A model generated the notes under the pieces. That model was not told where the DNA came from and made no database searches. It was given only the letters and a program-made list of their open reading frames with translations. From Jiangella anatolica (GTDB taxonomy: Bacteria; Actinomycetota; Actinomycetes; Jiangellales; Jiangellaceae), in assembly GCF_003236295.1 (NCBI RefSeq), contig NZ_POTW01000001.1:1-64000 (forward strand): a stretch of 64,000 nucleotides of DNA. Reading direction: 5' to 3'. Each line of letters begins with the position of its first letter. The stretch's first letter is position 1. The translations under genes were made by a program, and so were the position numbers. Of this stretch, positions 1-8,452 are shown piece after piece.

Positions 1-119
1 CGCCGACCCCGTCCGCCACGCCGACGGCGACGCCGACCCCGTCGCCCAGTCCGACGACGAGCCGGCCCCGGCCGACCTCGGTGCCGCGGCCGACCGGCCG
101 GCCGACCGGCTGGGGCTGA
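1..119 (+). CDS. C-terminal tail of a Pro/Thr-rich protein (partial, 5' end outside window)
   Basis: Reading from base 3, an open frame of Pro, Thr, Ser and Arg codons ends at a TGA at 117-119. The composition (repeated PTP, TPSPSP-like units) matches the low-complexity tails of actinobacterial secreted or membrane proteins. There is no recognisable domain in the visible 38 residues, so the function is unknown. It lies 37 bases upstream of the DUF305 gene in the same direction and could be part of the same transcript. Confidence 0.5.
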   Translation, partial: PTPSATPTATPTPSPSPTTSRPRPTSVPRPTGRPTGWG

Positions 120-156
120 CCGTCGTGACCGCCGGCGCGCGAGGGAGGAGGTTCGG

Positions 157-834
157 ATGTCGCTGGACCTGGACGAGCCCGTCCTGACCGCGCCGGCCGG
201 CCGGCGGCGCGGGTCACGGTGGCTGCCGTGGCTCGCGGTGGCGGCGGCCCTGGTGCTGCCGGCCGCCTGGGTGACGACGGCCGGCGGCGGCCACGACACG
301 CACGCCGCCGGCGGGGCCGCGACTGCGGCGCCCGCCGGGGACGTGCCGACCGCCGCCGACGTCTGCTTCGTCGAGATGATGATCCCGCACCACGAGCAGG
401 CCGTGGAGCTGAGCGACCTGCTGCTGGCCAAGCCGGGGGTGTGGGAGCGCGGGCGCCGGTACGCCGAGTTCGTCCGCGCCGCGCAGTCCCGCGAGATCGA
501 GGCGATGCGCCGCTGGCTGGACGCGTGGGGCGCGGCGACCCACGGCGCGCATGCGGGCGCCGCGGCCGGCTGCGGCCACGCCGGCCCGATGCCCGGGATG
601 CTGCCGGCCGAGCGCGTCGACGCCCTGGCGGCGGCGGACGGTCCCGCGGCCCAGCTGCTGTACCTGCAGCTGATGATCCCGCACCACGAGGGCGCGGTCG
701 AGATGGCCTACGACGAGATCGCCGCCGGCTCGAACGTCTACGCGATCTCCGTCGCCAAGCACGTCGTCCAGGACCAGCTCGGTGAGCTCGCCGCGATGGA
801 GTCGATGCTCGCCGAGCTCGCCGCGGTTCCGTGA
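157..834 (+). CDS. DUF305 family protein, membrane-anchored
   Basis: The 225-residue protein has a basic N-terminus and one hydrophobic segment (about residues 24-42), which should anchor or export it. A His-rich linker follows, then two copies of the DUF305 signature: MMIPHHE near residue 74 and LMIPHHE near residue 172. The family is ferritin-like and helical; some members (CopM type) bind copper, so metal binding through these His/Met clusters is plausible but inferred. A GGGAGGAGG ribosome site at 142-150 supports the ATG at 157. The stop overlaps the start of the signal peptidase gene (GTGA), indicating translational coupling. Confidence 0.88.
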   Translation: MSLDLDEPVLTAPAGRRRGSRWLPWLAVAAALVLPAAWVTTAGGGHDTHAAGGAATAAPAGDVPTAADVCFVEMMIPHHEQAVELSDLLLAKPGVWERGRRYAEFVRAAQSREIEAMRRWLDAWGAATHGAHAGAAAGCGHAGPMPGMLPAERVDALAAADGPAAQLLYLQLMIPHHEGAVEMAYDEIAAGSNVYAISVAKHVVQDQLGELAAMESMLAELAAVP

Positions 835-1373
835 CCCGGGCGCGGCCGCGGGCCGGGCGGCTCCGGCTCGCGGCCGTGCTCGTCCTGGCGCTGCTCGTGG
901 GCGGGTTGCTGCCCGCCCGGGTGGCCCACGTCTTCACCCTCGACAGCACCTCGATGCTGCCGACCCTCCAGCCCGGCGACCGGGTGGTCGCGAACCGGCT
1001 GGACCGCCCCGGCCGCGGCGACCTCGTCGTGTTCCGCGACCCGGGCGGCTGGGTGCGCTCCGGCGCCGGCGAGTACCTCGTCAAACGGGTCATCGGAGTG
1101 CCCGGCGACCGGGTGAGCTGCTGCTCCCGCGGCGCCCTTGTCGTCAACGGCGCCCGGTTGCCAGAGCCGTACCTGTCCGCCGGCCCGGCCAGCGCGCTCG
1201 CCTTCGACGTCACCGTGCCCGGCGGCACACTCTGGGTGATGGGCGACAACCGCGCCGACTCCAGGGACTCCCGCTCCGACCCGCTCGGCGAGCACGGCGG
1301 CGCCGTCGGCCTGGAGCTCGTGGTCGGCGTGGCCGTCCTGGCCTGGGGCGACGACGGCCTGCGCGCCCTCTGA
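831..1373 (+). CDS. lepB: Signal peptidase I (S26 family)
   Basis: The 180-residue protein has one N-terminal transmembrane helix (about residues 11-30) followed by the periplasmic-side serine/lysine protease fold. The nucleophile is Ser41 in STSMLPTL, the general base is Lys85 in LVKRVIGVPGD, and the GDNRADSRDSR box lies near residue 141. It would cleave signal peptides of exported proteins at the outer face of the membrane. It starts at a GTG overlapping the DUF305 stop. It is short but complete for the Gram-positive form, and probably a paralogue rather than the housekeeping copy, given its linkage to DUF305. Confidence 0.93.
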   Translation: MTRARPRAGRLRLAAVLVLALLVGGLLPARVAHVFTLDSTSMLPTLQPGDRVVANRLDRPGRGDLVVFRDPGGWVRSGAGEYLVKRVIGVPGDRVSCCSRGALVVNGARLPEPYLSAGPASALAFDVTVPGGTLWVMGDNRADSRDSRSDPLGEHGGAVGLELVVGVAVLAWGDDGLRAL

Positions 1374-1383
1374 CGCGGCCTCG

Positions 1384-1422
1384 GTTGCACATCCTAAATC
1401 ATACCGTTGCACATTATGCAAC
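1384..1422. promoter_or_regulatory. Predicted IclR-type operator (half-site plus palindrome)
   Basis: A half-site GTTGCAC (1384-1390) is followed 22 bp later by the palindrome GTTGCA-CATTA-TGCAAC (1406-1422). The same arrangement occurs beside the iclR gene (19668-19705) and upstream of the second esterase (22200-22238). The region is AT-rich against a GC-rich background and lies about 225 bp upstream of the esterase gene. Assignment to the IclR protein of this window is inference. Confidence 0.6.
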
Positions 1423-1427
1423 CAATC

Positions 1428-1443
1428 ACAACGTTATAAATGC
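1428..1443. promoter_or_regulatory. Predicted LacI operator, copy 1
   Basis: The 16 bases ACAACGTTATAAATGC are repeated exactly at 5072-5087 in front of the sugar-binding protein gene. The core AACGTT with flanking A/T is the usual LacI-type centre (CG at the dyad). The LacI gene at 3890-4924 lies between the two copies. Confidence 0.65.
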
Positions 1444-1456
1444 CGCCTCAGAAGTA

Positions 1457-1520
1457 TTGACACCCTCCGAGCGGCGCCGCCAGCATGGGCGTCGGGCCAT
1501 TTTTGCCGACGTTGTAAATG
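1457..1520 (+). promoter_or_regulatory. Candidate promoter and second LacI-like site for the tandem esterase
   Basis: TTGACA at 1457-1462 is a good -35; the -10 is poor (CAGCAT or CATGGG region, about 1481-1488). Downstream, GACGTTGTAAATG at 1508-1520 matches the LacI site AACGTTATAAATG in 11 of 13 positions. Two such sites would bracket the promoter, an arrangement suited to repression by looping. Confidence 0.45.
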
Positions 1521-1646
1521 AGGAGGGCGCCCACACGTCGCGACCGGCCCGCCCGCACGGCCGAGGGTGAACGGCTCTCTCGGTGGTCGCATCCGTGTCG
1601 TCCCGCGCCGCGCCGGACGACGACGGACTCAGGACAGAGAGGATCA

Positions 1647-3839
1647 ATGGTGATGGCATCTCGCCAGAGACGAACGCGCCGGTTCGGGATCGGGCGGCGC
1701 TTGGCCGCCCTGCTCCTCGGCGCTGCGATGGCCGTAGCCGGCTTGGCGGCCGCGCCGCCCGCGGTGACGGCGGAAGCGCCGTGGGTCAGCGTGGACGAGA
1801 ACGGCTTCGTCACGTTCACGATCTCCGCCGAGGAGGCACAGAGCACGTTCGGCGACTTCAGCCAGATCGTCGCCGAGGGCAACTTCGGCCCGTCGGCCAA
1901 CTGGGCCCAGTGGGGTCTCGCGCGCCGCGGGGCCAACTGGACGTCGGTGATGGGGCCGCTGGAGCCGGGCCTGTACTACTACCAGTTCACCGCCGACGAC
2001 ACGAACGTCGTGAAGGACCCGACGAACCCGACGAGCGTCGCGTCGGAGCCGGAGTGGAGCACGTTCTTCGTCCCCGGCGACTCCGCCGACCTGCTCGCGG
2101 ACGTGCCCGAGGGAAGCGGCGGCGCGGTCGAGACGATGACCTATCGCAGCACCGTCACCCGCGGGGAGCGTTCCGCCCTGGTGTGGACGCCGCCGGGCTA
2201 CGACGCCGACCGCAGCGAGCCGTACCCGGTGCTGTACCTGCAGCACGGGGGTGGGCAGGGCCACCGCGACTGGGTCGAGGTGGGCCGCGCGAAGCAGATC
2301 TTCGACAACCTGACGCTCCGGGGCGAGATGGAGCCGATGGTGGTCGTGATGGGGGACGGCAACGTGGCGGACTTCCAGAAGGAGCTGCTGCGCAACATCA
2401 TGCGCGAGGCCCGGCACGACTACAACATCTCCCACAGCCCCTCGCAGCAGGCGCTGGCCGGCCTGTCGATGGGCGGCGGGCAGACGTTGGCCACCCTGTC
2501 CGAGCGCCCGGGTGAGTTCGCGTACCTCGGTGTGTTCGCCGGCGCACGCAACCTGACCACCATCGACGCCGAGAAGATCAACGAGGGCACCGAGCTGCTG
2601 CGGCTGTACACCGGCAACGTCACCGACGGGGCGCACAACCGCACCTACCGCCTCATGCAGCAGCTCGACGCGGCCGGCGTCGAGTACCAGTTCGACGGCG
2701 TCAACCCCGACCGCGGGCACAACTGGAACGCCTGGCAGGAGAACCTGATCGACTTCGCGCCGCGGCTGTTCCAGAAGGTCGACGACGACGGCCCCAGCCC
2801 CGGGCACCTGCCGCTGGAGGGCGAGTTCACCCTCCCGCCGACCGGCACCACCCCGACCCCGTGGATCACCGAGGACCGCTTCGTCACGTTCGAGACCACC
2901 ACGGACTTCAAGGACGCCGAGCACGTCACCGTGTGGGGCAACTGGGCGCCCGGCGGCAGCTGGATCCGCGTCGAGATGGCGCGCGTCGGCGACCGGTGGC
3001 GCGCCACCATCGGCCCGCTGAAGCCCGGTTTCCACCACTACCGCCTCATCGTCGACCGCGTGTCCACGAAGGACACGTCGAACCCGACCAGAGTGACCTC
3101 GGAGCCGACCTGGAGCACGTTCTTCATCCCCGGTGAGGAGGCTCGCCTCCTGGCCGACGTCCCGGAAGGTCAGGGCGGCACCGTCGAGACGATGACGTAC
3201 CAGAGCACGGTCGCCGGGGCCGAGCGGAAGGCCTACGTCTGGACCCCGCCCGGCTACGACCCGAACCGGGCCGAGCCGTACCCCGTGTTCTACCTGCAGC
3301 ACGGCGGTGGGCAGAACTACACCGACTGGATCGAGATGGGCCGCGCCAAGCAGATCCTCGACAACCACTTCCTCGACGGCAACCTCGAGCCGATGGTCGT
3401 GGTGATGGGCAACGGCAACTCCTCGAACTTCACCAGGGAGTTGCGGGAGAACATCGTCCCGGTGTCGTTGGAGCGGTACAACATCTCCGACGAACCGTCT
3501 CAGCGGGCGCTGGCGGGCCTGTCGATGGGCGGCGGGCAGACGTACACCGTGCTCAAGGCCTTCCCGGGTGAGTTCGCCTACATCGGCACGTTCTCGGCCG
3601 GGTTCGGCAGCGCCACGGGGGTCGATGCCCAGGCGATCAACGACGGCACGACGCTGCTGAAGATCTACGTGGGCGATCCCACGGACTTCGTGTACCCGTC
3701 GTTCATCAACTCGCTGGCCGTCATGGACCAGCTGGGGATCGACTACGAGTACGACGGCCCGACCCCCGGGCCGCACGGCTGGGACGCATGGCAGAAGAAC
3801 CTCATCGACTTCGCACCGCTGCTGTTCCGGTCGGAGTGA
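1647..3839 (+). CDS. Secreted tandem-repeat CE1-like esterase (two esterase D / feruloyl esterase units)
   Basis: The ATG at 1647 follows an AGAGAGGA site and opens a basic, hydrophobic signal peptide ending near the AAPPAVTAEA region; longer upstream starts would be untranslated leader. The 730-residue product is an internal duplication. Each half has an N-terminal immunoglobulin-like (E-set, CBM48-like) module and a Fes/XynZ-type alpha/beta hydrolase. The nucleophile serines sit in GLSMGGGQT (Ser274 and Ser626), and the C-terminal His in RGHNW (His358) and GPHGW (His710). Families of this type cleave feruloyl or acetyl esters from xylan and arabinan. Linkage to GH51 and GH5 genes supports that role; the exact ester is unknown. 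Confidence 0.88.
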   Translation: MVMASRQRRTRRFGIGRRLAALLLGAAMAVAGLAAAPPAVTAEAPWVSVDENGFVTFTISAEEAQSTFGDFSQIVAEGNFGPSANWAQWGLARRGANWTSVMGPLEPGLYYYQFTADDTNVVKDPTNPTSVASEPEWSTFFVPGDSADLLADVPEGSGGAVETMTYRSTVTRGERSALVWTPPGYDADRSEPYPVLYLQHGGGQGHRDWVEVGRAKQIFDNLTLRGEMEPMVVVMGDGNVADFQKELLRNIMREARHDYNISHSPSQQALAGLSMGGGQTLATLSERPGEFAYLGVFAGARNLTTIDAEKINEGTELLRLYTGNVTDGAHNRTYRLMQQLDAAGVEYQFDGVNPDRGHNWNAWQENLIDFAPRLFQKVDDDGPSPGHLPLEGEFTLPPTGTTPTPWITEDRFVTFETTTDFKDAEHVTVWGNWAPGGSWIRVEMARVGDRWRATIGPLKPGFHHYRLIVDRVSTKDTSNPTRVTSEPTWSTFFIPGEEARLLADVPEGQGGTVETMTYQSTVAGAERKAYVWTPPGYDPNRAEPYPVFYLQHGGGQNYTDWIEMGRAKQILDNHFLDGNLEPMVVVMGNGNSSNFTRELRENIVPVSLERYNISDEPSQRALAGLSMGGGQTYTVLKAFPGEFAYIGTFSAGFGSATGVDAQAINDGTTLLKIYVGDPTDFVYPSFINSLAVMDQLGIDYEYDGPTPGPHGWDAWQKNLIDFAPLLFRSE

Positions 3840-3848
3840 TGCAGTCGT

Positions 3849-3888
3849 CGCGGGCGCCGGCCCTCCGCAGCAGGCGCCGGCGCCCGCG
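3849..3888. terminator. Bidirectional hairpin terminator
   Basis: A perfect 12-bp stem, CGCGGGCGCCGG (3849-3860) with its complement at 3877-3888, encloses a 16-nt loop. It fills the 50-bp gap between the convergent esterase and LacI genes. No U-tract is needed in many actinobacterial terminators. Confidence 0.7.
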
Positions 3889-3889
3889 A

Positions 3890-4924
3890 TCAGCTCGACC
3901 CGGTGGACCCGGTGGACTCGCGGGCGACGATGCGGAACTCGGACTTCACCAGCAGCGGCGGTATCGCCTCGCCGTCCTTCTCGTTGATGCGCTCGACCAG
4001 CAGCTCGACCGCCGTCTCGGCGATCTCCTGCCGGCCGGGGTCGACGCTGGACAGCGACGGGATGGAGTACCTGGCCTCGTCGATGTCGTCGAACCCGATG
4101 ACGGCGACGTCGTCGGGGACCCGGACGCCGGCGTCGCCGAGGGCGCGCAACGCACCGAGCGCGAGGGTGTCGTTGAGCGCGAACAGGCCGTCGAACGCGA
4201 CGCCGGACGCGATGAGGTCGCGCATCGCCTCGGCGCCGTTCTCGCGGTGCCACGGCGCCGCGACCCGGATCAGCTGCGGGTCGACGGGGATGCCGGCCGC
4301 GCCGAGGGCGCGCTTGTAGCCCCGCACCCGCAGGTCGGCCGAGCGGATCTCTTCGCGCTGGTCCGGGTGCGCGCCGATGATCGCGATGCGCCGCCGGCCG
4401 ATCTCGAGCAGGTGTTCGGTGGCCGCCTGCGCGGAGCTCACGTTGTGCATCGTCACGTGGTCCGTGGGGCCGCCGAAGATCCGCTCGCCGAGCAGCACGA
4501 AGGGGAACTTGGGTTGGATGAGGTCACGGTCGTCCTGGCCGAGACGTTCGGGGCTGAACAGCAGCCCGTCGGTGAGGCGCAGCCGGCCGGCGCCGGTGAC
4601 CGCGGCGATCTCGCGCTCGCGGTCGCCGCTGGTCTGCTCGACCAGCACGCCGAGGTCGTGCTTCTCCGCCGCGCGGATGATCGCGTCGGCCAACTCGGCG
4701 AAGTAGTTCTGCCGCAGCTCGGGCACCGCCAGCCCGATGACGCCCGTGCGGCCGGACCGCAGGCCGCGCGCCGACAGGTTCGGCCGGTAGCCGAGCTCCT
4801 CGATGGCGGAGAGGACCCGCATCCGCGTCGACGGCCGGACGTGGGGAAAGTCGTTGATCACGTTCGAGACCGTCTTGATGGAGACTCCGGCCACCCGTGC
4901 GACGTCGTGCATCGTCGGGGTCAC
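3890..4924 (-). CDS. LacI family transcriptional regulator
   Basis: The 344-residue protein begins with a LacI helix-turn-helix (TMHDVARVAGVSIKTVSNV, residues 4-22) and hinge, followed by a periplasmic-binding-protein-like sugar sensor ending in VIGFDDIDEARYSIPSLSSV. It is divergent from the sugar importer operon and convergent with the esterase. A shared 16-nt operator lies in both target promoters. It most likely represses esterase, importer and arabinofuranosidase genes until an arabino- or xylo-oligosaccharide is present; the ligand is inferred. A TACAAT -10 (4969-4974, minus strand) and a GGAGG site precede the start. Confidence 0.93.
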   Translation of the reverse strand: MTPTMHDVARVAGVSIKTVSNVINDFPHVRPSTRMRVLSAIEELGYRPNLSARGLRSGRTGVIGLAVPELRQNYFAELADAIIRAAEKHDLGVLVEQTSGDREREIAAVTGAGRLRLTDGLLFSPERLGQDDRDLIQPKFPFVLLGERIFGGPTDHVTMHNVSSAQAATEHLLEIGRRRIAIIGAHPDQREEIRSADLRVRGYKRALGAAGIPVDPQLIRVAAPWHRENGAEAMRDLIASGVAFDGLFALNDTLALGALRALGDAGVRVPDDVAVIGFDDIDEARYSIPSLSSVDPGRQEIAETAVELLVERINEKDGEAIPPLLVKSEFRIVARESTGSTGSS

Positions 4925-5023
4925 GTGGGTGCCTCCTCTGTCCGGCGGCGCGGCGGCGCCGCCTCTGCATTGTATGGGCCGACCTGCGCTCCGACGGTGC
5001 AGAGAGCGCTGGCCACGTCGGTC

Positions 5024-5052
5024 TTGACAGGGGTGAAGCGCGTTGCCATAGT
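5024..5052 (+). promoter_or_regulatory. Sigma70-type promoter of the first sugar importer operon
   Basis: TTGACA (5024-5029), a 17-bp spacer and CATAGT (5047-5052) form a near-consensus promoter upstream of the binding protein gene. The LacI operator lies 16 bp after the -10, where bound repressor would block initiation or escape. Confidence 0.7.
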
Positions 5053-5068
5053 CGCCTTTATCGCTAAA

Positions 5069-5087
5069 TATACAACGTTATAAATGC
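5069..5087. promoter_or_regulatory. Predicted LacI operator, copy 2
   Basis: TATACAACGTTATAAA (5069-5084) is an imperfect palindrome centred on AACGTT. Bases 5072-5087 are identical to 1428-1443. Its place just downstream of the -10 fits repression by the adjacent LacI protein. Confidence 0.7.
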
Positions 5088-5127
5088 TCTCCGCGGCCGA
5101 CTCAGCATCTGGAAGGGAACTCACGCA

Positions 5128-6501
5128 ATGAAGCGCAAGCAATTCCTCGCCGCGGCGGCGACCCTCGTCCTCGCCGGCTCGCTCGCCGCCTGTTCGTCCG
5201 ACGACGACGGCGCCAACAGCAGCAGCAGTGAGGGCGGCGGCGGGTCCGACGCCACCAACTGCACCAACACCATTCCCAAGCCGGACCTGCCCGCCGTGAC
5301 GCTGTGGGCCTGGTACCCGAACATGGAACTGGTCGTCGACAACTTCAACGAGCAGAACGACGAGGTCCAGGTGTGCTGGACCAACGTCGGCGAGGGCGGC
5401 GACGAGTACGAGAAGTTCCAGACCGCCATCGCCGCCGGCACCGGCGCGCCCGACGTCATCATGATCGAGGCGGACCGGATCCCGACGTTCCAGGTGCAGG
5501 ACGCGCTGGTCGACATCAGCGACTTCGGCTACGAGGACGTCAAGGACGACTACAGCGAGGGCGCCTGGCAGGACGTCTCGGTCGGCGACGCGGTCTACGG
5601 CGTCCCCGTCGACGGCGGGCCGATGGGGATGATCTACCGCAAGGACATCTTCGAGCAGTACGGCATCACGCCCCCCACGACCTGGGCGGAGTACGAGCAG
5701 GCCGCGCAGACGGTGCGCGACGCCGGCGGCCCGCTGTTCGGCGACCTCGGCGCCAACGTGCCCGCGGTGATGATGGCGCTGCAGATCCAGAACGGCGCCG
5801 ACCCGTTCACCTACGACACCGACAACCCGGAGAACATCGGGATCGCGCTGAACGACGAGGCGTCGAAGGAGGTGCTCGACTACTGGGGCGGCCTGGTCGA
5901 GAAGGGCCTCGTCGGCACCCAAGACCAGTTCACGCCGGAGTACATCGCCGGGGTCATCAACGGCGACTACGCCACCTACATCTCCGCGGCCTGGGCGCCG
6001 GGCTACCTCACCGGCGCCGGTGTCGGCGCGGGCGCGGACTCCGGCCAGTTCGCGGTCGCGCCGCTGCCGCAGTGGGACCCGGCCAACCCGGTCCAGGTGA
6101 ACTGGGGCGGGTCGGCGTTCTCGGTGACCAGCCAGGCCTCGGACCCGGAGCTGGCGGCGCAGGCGGCCTTCGGCCTCTACGCCGACGAGGCGTCGCTCAC
6201 CGACGGCTGGACCAACCAGGTCATCTTCCCGCTGAACCTCAACGCGCTCGAGGACCCGGCCTTCGCCGACCTCGCGGTGGAGTTCTTCGGCGGCCAGCAG
6301 GCGAACAAGGAGGTCTACGTCCCGGCGGCGAACGCCTACGAGGGCTTCACCTACAGCCCGCTGCAGCAGTACTACTACGACGCGATGACCGAGCAGCTCG
6401 CATCGGTCAACGAGGGCTCGATCACGGGCTCCGAGGCGGCGGACCGGCTGCACGAGGACGTCGTGGGCTACGCCGAGGAACAGGGGTTCACGGTCGAGTG
6501 A
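5128..6501 (+). CDS. CUT1-type extracellular sugar-binding lipoprotein
   Basis: The 457-residue protein has a lipoprotein signal peptide with lipobox LAAC (Cys22), an acidic Ser/Asp/Gly-rich linker and a family 1 solute-binding fold (sugar-binding cluster B; motifs such as VTLWAWYPNMELVVDNFNEQ and AAGTGAPDVIMIEADR). It should capture an oligosaccharide outside the membrane and deliver it to the two permeases that follow. A GGAAGGGA site precedes the ATG. Linkage to GH51 and GH5 genes suggests an arabino- or xylo-oligosaccharide. No ATPase gene is in the operon. Confidence 0.93.
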   Translation: MKRKQFLAAAATLVLAGSLAACSSDDDGANSSSSEGGGGSDATNCTNTIPKPDLPAVTLWAWYPNMELVVDNFNEQNDEVQVCWTNVGEGGDEYEKFQTAIAAGTGAPDVIMIEADRIPTFQVQDALVDISDFGYEDVKDDYSEGAWQDVSVGDAVYGVPVDGGPMGMIYRKDIFEQYGITPPTTWAEYEQAAQTVRDAGGPLFGDLGANVPAVMMALQIQNGADPFTYDTDNPENIGIALNDEASKEVLDYWGGLVEKGLVGTQDQFTPEYIAGVINGDYATYISAAWAPGYLTGAGVGAGADSGQFAVAPLPQWDPANPVQVNWGGSAFSVTSQASDPELAAQAAFGLYADEASLTDGWTNQVIFPLNLNALEDPAFADLAVEFFGGQQANKEVYVPAANAYEGFTYSPLQQYYYDAMTEQLASVNEGSITGSEAADRLHEDVVGYAEEQGFTVE

Positions 6502-6508
6502 CCTGACC

Positions 6509-6546
6509 GGGTGGGACCGGCGCACCCCCCGGCGCCGGTCCCACCC
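6509..6546 (+). terminator. Intercistronic hairpin between binding protein and permease genes
   Basis: A perfect 15-bp inverted repeat, GGGTGGGACCGGCGC (6509-6523) and its complement (6532-6546), has an 8-nt loop. It begins 8 bases after the binding protein stop and ends 37 bases before the permease start. Such structures commonly end part of the transcription or protect upstream mRNA, giving excess binding protein over permease. Confidence 0.7.
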
Positions 6547-6583
6547 ACCGCCCCTGCCCGTCCACCCACTCCGGAGCTCGAGA

Positions 6584-7528
6584 ATGACCCTGCAGATCAC
6601 CGAGACCGCGCCACCGCGGACCCCGAAGACAAGACGCAAAGCGCCCAAGTTACCGCTGCGCGAGCAGCTCATCGGCTGGCTCTTCATCGGGCCGTTCGGG
6701 CTGGTCTTCCTCGCCTTCCTCGTCGCCCCGCTGGTCTACGCGCTCTACCTCAGCCTGTTCCGGAAGGCGATGATCGGCGGGACCAGCTTCGTCCTCCTGG
6801 AGAACTACACGAAGGCGTTCACCGACCCGAGCTTCCTCGACGGCGCGTGGTTCGTCATCCGGTTCTCGCTCGTCCTCATCCCGGTGCAGATGCTGATCTC
6901 GCTCGCGATGGCGCTCATCCTCGACATGGTCACGTCGCGGTTCGCGCGGTTCTCGCGGCTGATGATCTTCCTGCCCTACGCGATCCCCGCGGTCATCGGC
7001 GCCCTGATGTGGGGGTTCCTGTACAGCAAGAACTTCGGCCCGCTCGGTGACTTCTTCGGCCTGTTCGGCGCCACCGCGCCGGACTTCCTCAGCCGGGACC
7101 TGATCTTCTACGGCCTGCTCAACATCGTCACCTGGCAGTGGGCCGGCTACTACATGATCATCCTGTACGCCGCGCTGCAGGGCATCGACCCGACCCTGTA
7201 CGAGGCCGCCCGCATCGACGGCGCCAGCAACTGGCAGATCACGCTGCGGATCAAGATCCCGCTGATCACACCGGCGCTGTTGCTCATCCTGGTGTTCGCG
7301 CTGATCGGGACGCTGCAGTTCTTCAACGAGCCGAAGATCCTGCGCGACCTCGCCGCCGGCGCGATCGGGCCGGACTTCACGCCGAACATGTACGCCTACC
7401 AGCAGGCGTTCGGCCTGGCGAACTTCAACTACGGCTCGGCCATCTCGTTCGCGCTCGGCGCTGTCGTCTTCGTCTGCGTCTACATCTTCCTGTTCGCGAC
7501 CCGCAAGCGGGGGAGCTTCCTCTCATGA
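6584..7528 (+). CDS. CUT1 sugar ABC transporter permease (MalF-like)
   Basis: The 314-residue integral membrane protein has about six hydrophobic helices, the first near residues 27-55. The EAA loop reads YEAARIDGASNWQ around residue 206, which contacts the ATPase. A Pro/Lys/Arg-rich cytoplasmic N-terminus precedes the first helix. It pairs with the next gene, whose start overlaps its stop by four bases. The ATPase is presumably a shared MsiK-type protein encoded elsewhere. Confidence 0.93.
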   Translation: MTLQITETAPPRTPKTRRKAPKLPLREQLIGWLFIGPFGLVFLAFLVAPLVYALYLSLFRKAMIGGTSFVLLENYTKAFTDPSFLDGAWFVIRFSLVLIPVQMLISLAMALILDMVTSRFARFSRLMIFLPYAIPAVIGALMWGFLYSKNFGPLGDFFGLFGATAPDFLSRDLIFYGLLNIVTWQWAGYYMIILYAALQGIDPTLYEAARIDGASNWQITLRIKIPLITPALLLILVFALIGTLQFFNEPKILRDLAAGAIGPDFTPNMYAYQQAFGLANFNYGSAISFALGAVVFVCVYIFLFATRKRGSFLS

Positions 7529-8409
7529 CCGTGTCCATCGACGCCGCCTCGCGACGCCGGCGGCCGCAGCGCCACCTGCCGTTGCAGATCCTCCTCGGCT
7601 TCCTGCTCGTCTACTTCCTCATCCCCTTCTGGTGGGTCGTCGTCAACAGCTCGAAGGACGCCTCGGGCCTGTTCGGCGGCGGCAGCGCGCTCTGGTTCGC
7701 CGAGGACGTCGACTTCATCGGCAACCTGCGGGAGCTGTTCACCTACAGCGGCGGCATCTACACCCGCTGGCTGCTCAACTCCACGCTCTACGCCGTCGTG
7801 GGCGGGGTCGGCGCCACGGCGCTGGCCGTCCTGGCCGGCTACGGCTTCGCGAAGTACCGCTTCGCCGGCCGGCGGTTCAGCTTCGCCGTCCTGCTCGGCG
7901 CGGTGATGGTCCCGGCCACCGCGCTGGTCATCCCGACGTTCATCATGTTCTCCCGGCTGGGCCTGACGAACACGATCTGGGCGGTGATCCTGCCGTCGCT
8001 GCTCAACCCGTTCGGGGTGTACCTGATGCACGTCTACGTGCGCGACGCCGTTCCCGACGAGCTGCTGGACGCCGCCCGCGTCGACGGCGCGGGCGAGCTG
8101 CGCTCGTTCCTCCAGGTCGCGCTGCCGATGATGCGACCGGCGATGGTGACCGTCCTGTTGCTCTCGATCGTGGCCACCTGGAACAACTACTTCCTGCCAC
8201 TGGCGATGCTGTCGGACAACGACCTGTATCCCGTGACGGTCGGCATCGGGCAGTGGCAGGGCATCGCCTCGGCCAACAACTCCGGCGGCACGTCGCTGTG
8301 GAGCATCATCATCATGGGATCCCTCGTCTCGGTCATCCCGCTGATCATCGCCTTCCTCACGCTGCAGCGTCACTGGCGCGGCGGCCTGGCGATCGGCAGC
8401 TTGAAGTAG
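7525..8409 (+). CDS. CUT1 sugar ABC transporter permease (MalG-like)
   Basis: This 294-residue permease starts at the ATG in the ATGA overlap with the previous gene, placing the basic leader and first helix (LLGFLLVYFLIPFWWVVV) correctly. The EAA loop is LLDAARVDGAGELRSF near residue 183, and the C-terminus RHWRGGLAIGSLK is typical of MalG-type proteins. It forms the heterodimeric channel with the upstream permease. A longer open frame upstream is shadow sequence inside the first permease gene. Confidence 0.93.
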   Translation: MTVSIDAASRRRRPQRHLPLQILLGFLLVYFLIPFWWVVVNSSKDASGLFGGGSALWFAEDVDFIGNLRELFTYSGGIYTRWLLNSTLYAVVGGVGATALAVLAGYGFAKYRFAGRRFSFAVLLGAVMVPATALVIPTFIMFSRLGLTNTIWAVILPSLLNPFGVYLMHVYVRDAVPDELLDAARVDGAGELRSFLQVALPMMRPAMVTVLLLSIVATWNNYFLPLAMLSDNDLYPVTVGIGQWQGIASANNSGGTSLWSIIIMGSLVSVIPLIIAFLTLQRHWRGGLAIGSLK

Positions 8410-8452
8410 GCCGGCGCACGTCGCTGCCCGTCCGTCGACCGATAAGAGGATC

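Noticed and set aside
1644-4253. 869-codon open frame on the minus strand opposite the tandem esterase and lacI
   Set aside because: It is a shadow of high-GC coding sequence; the protein is Arg/Val/Gly-rich without a domain, and both genes beneath it have clear family matches.
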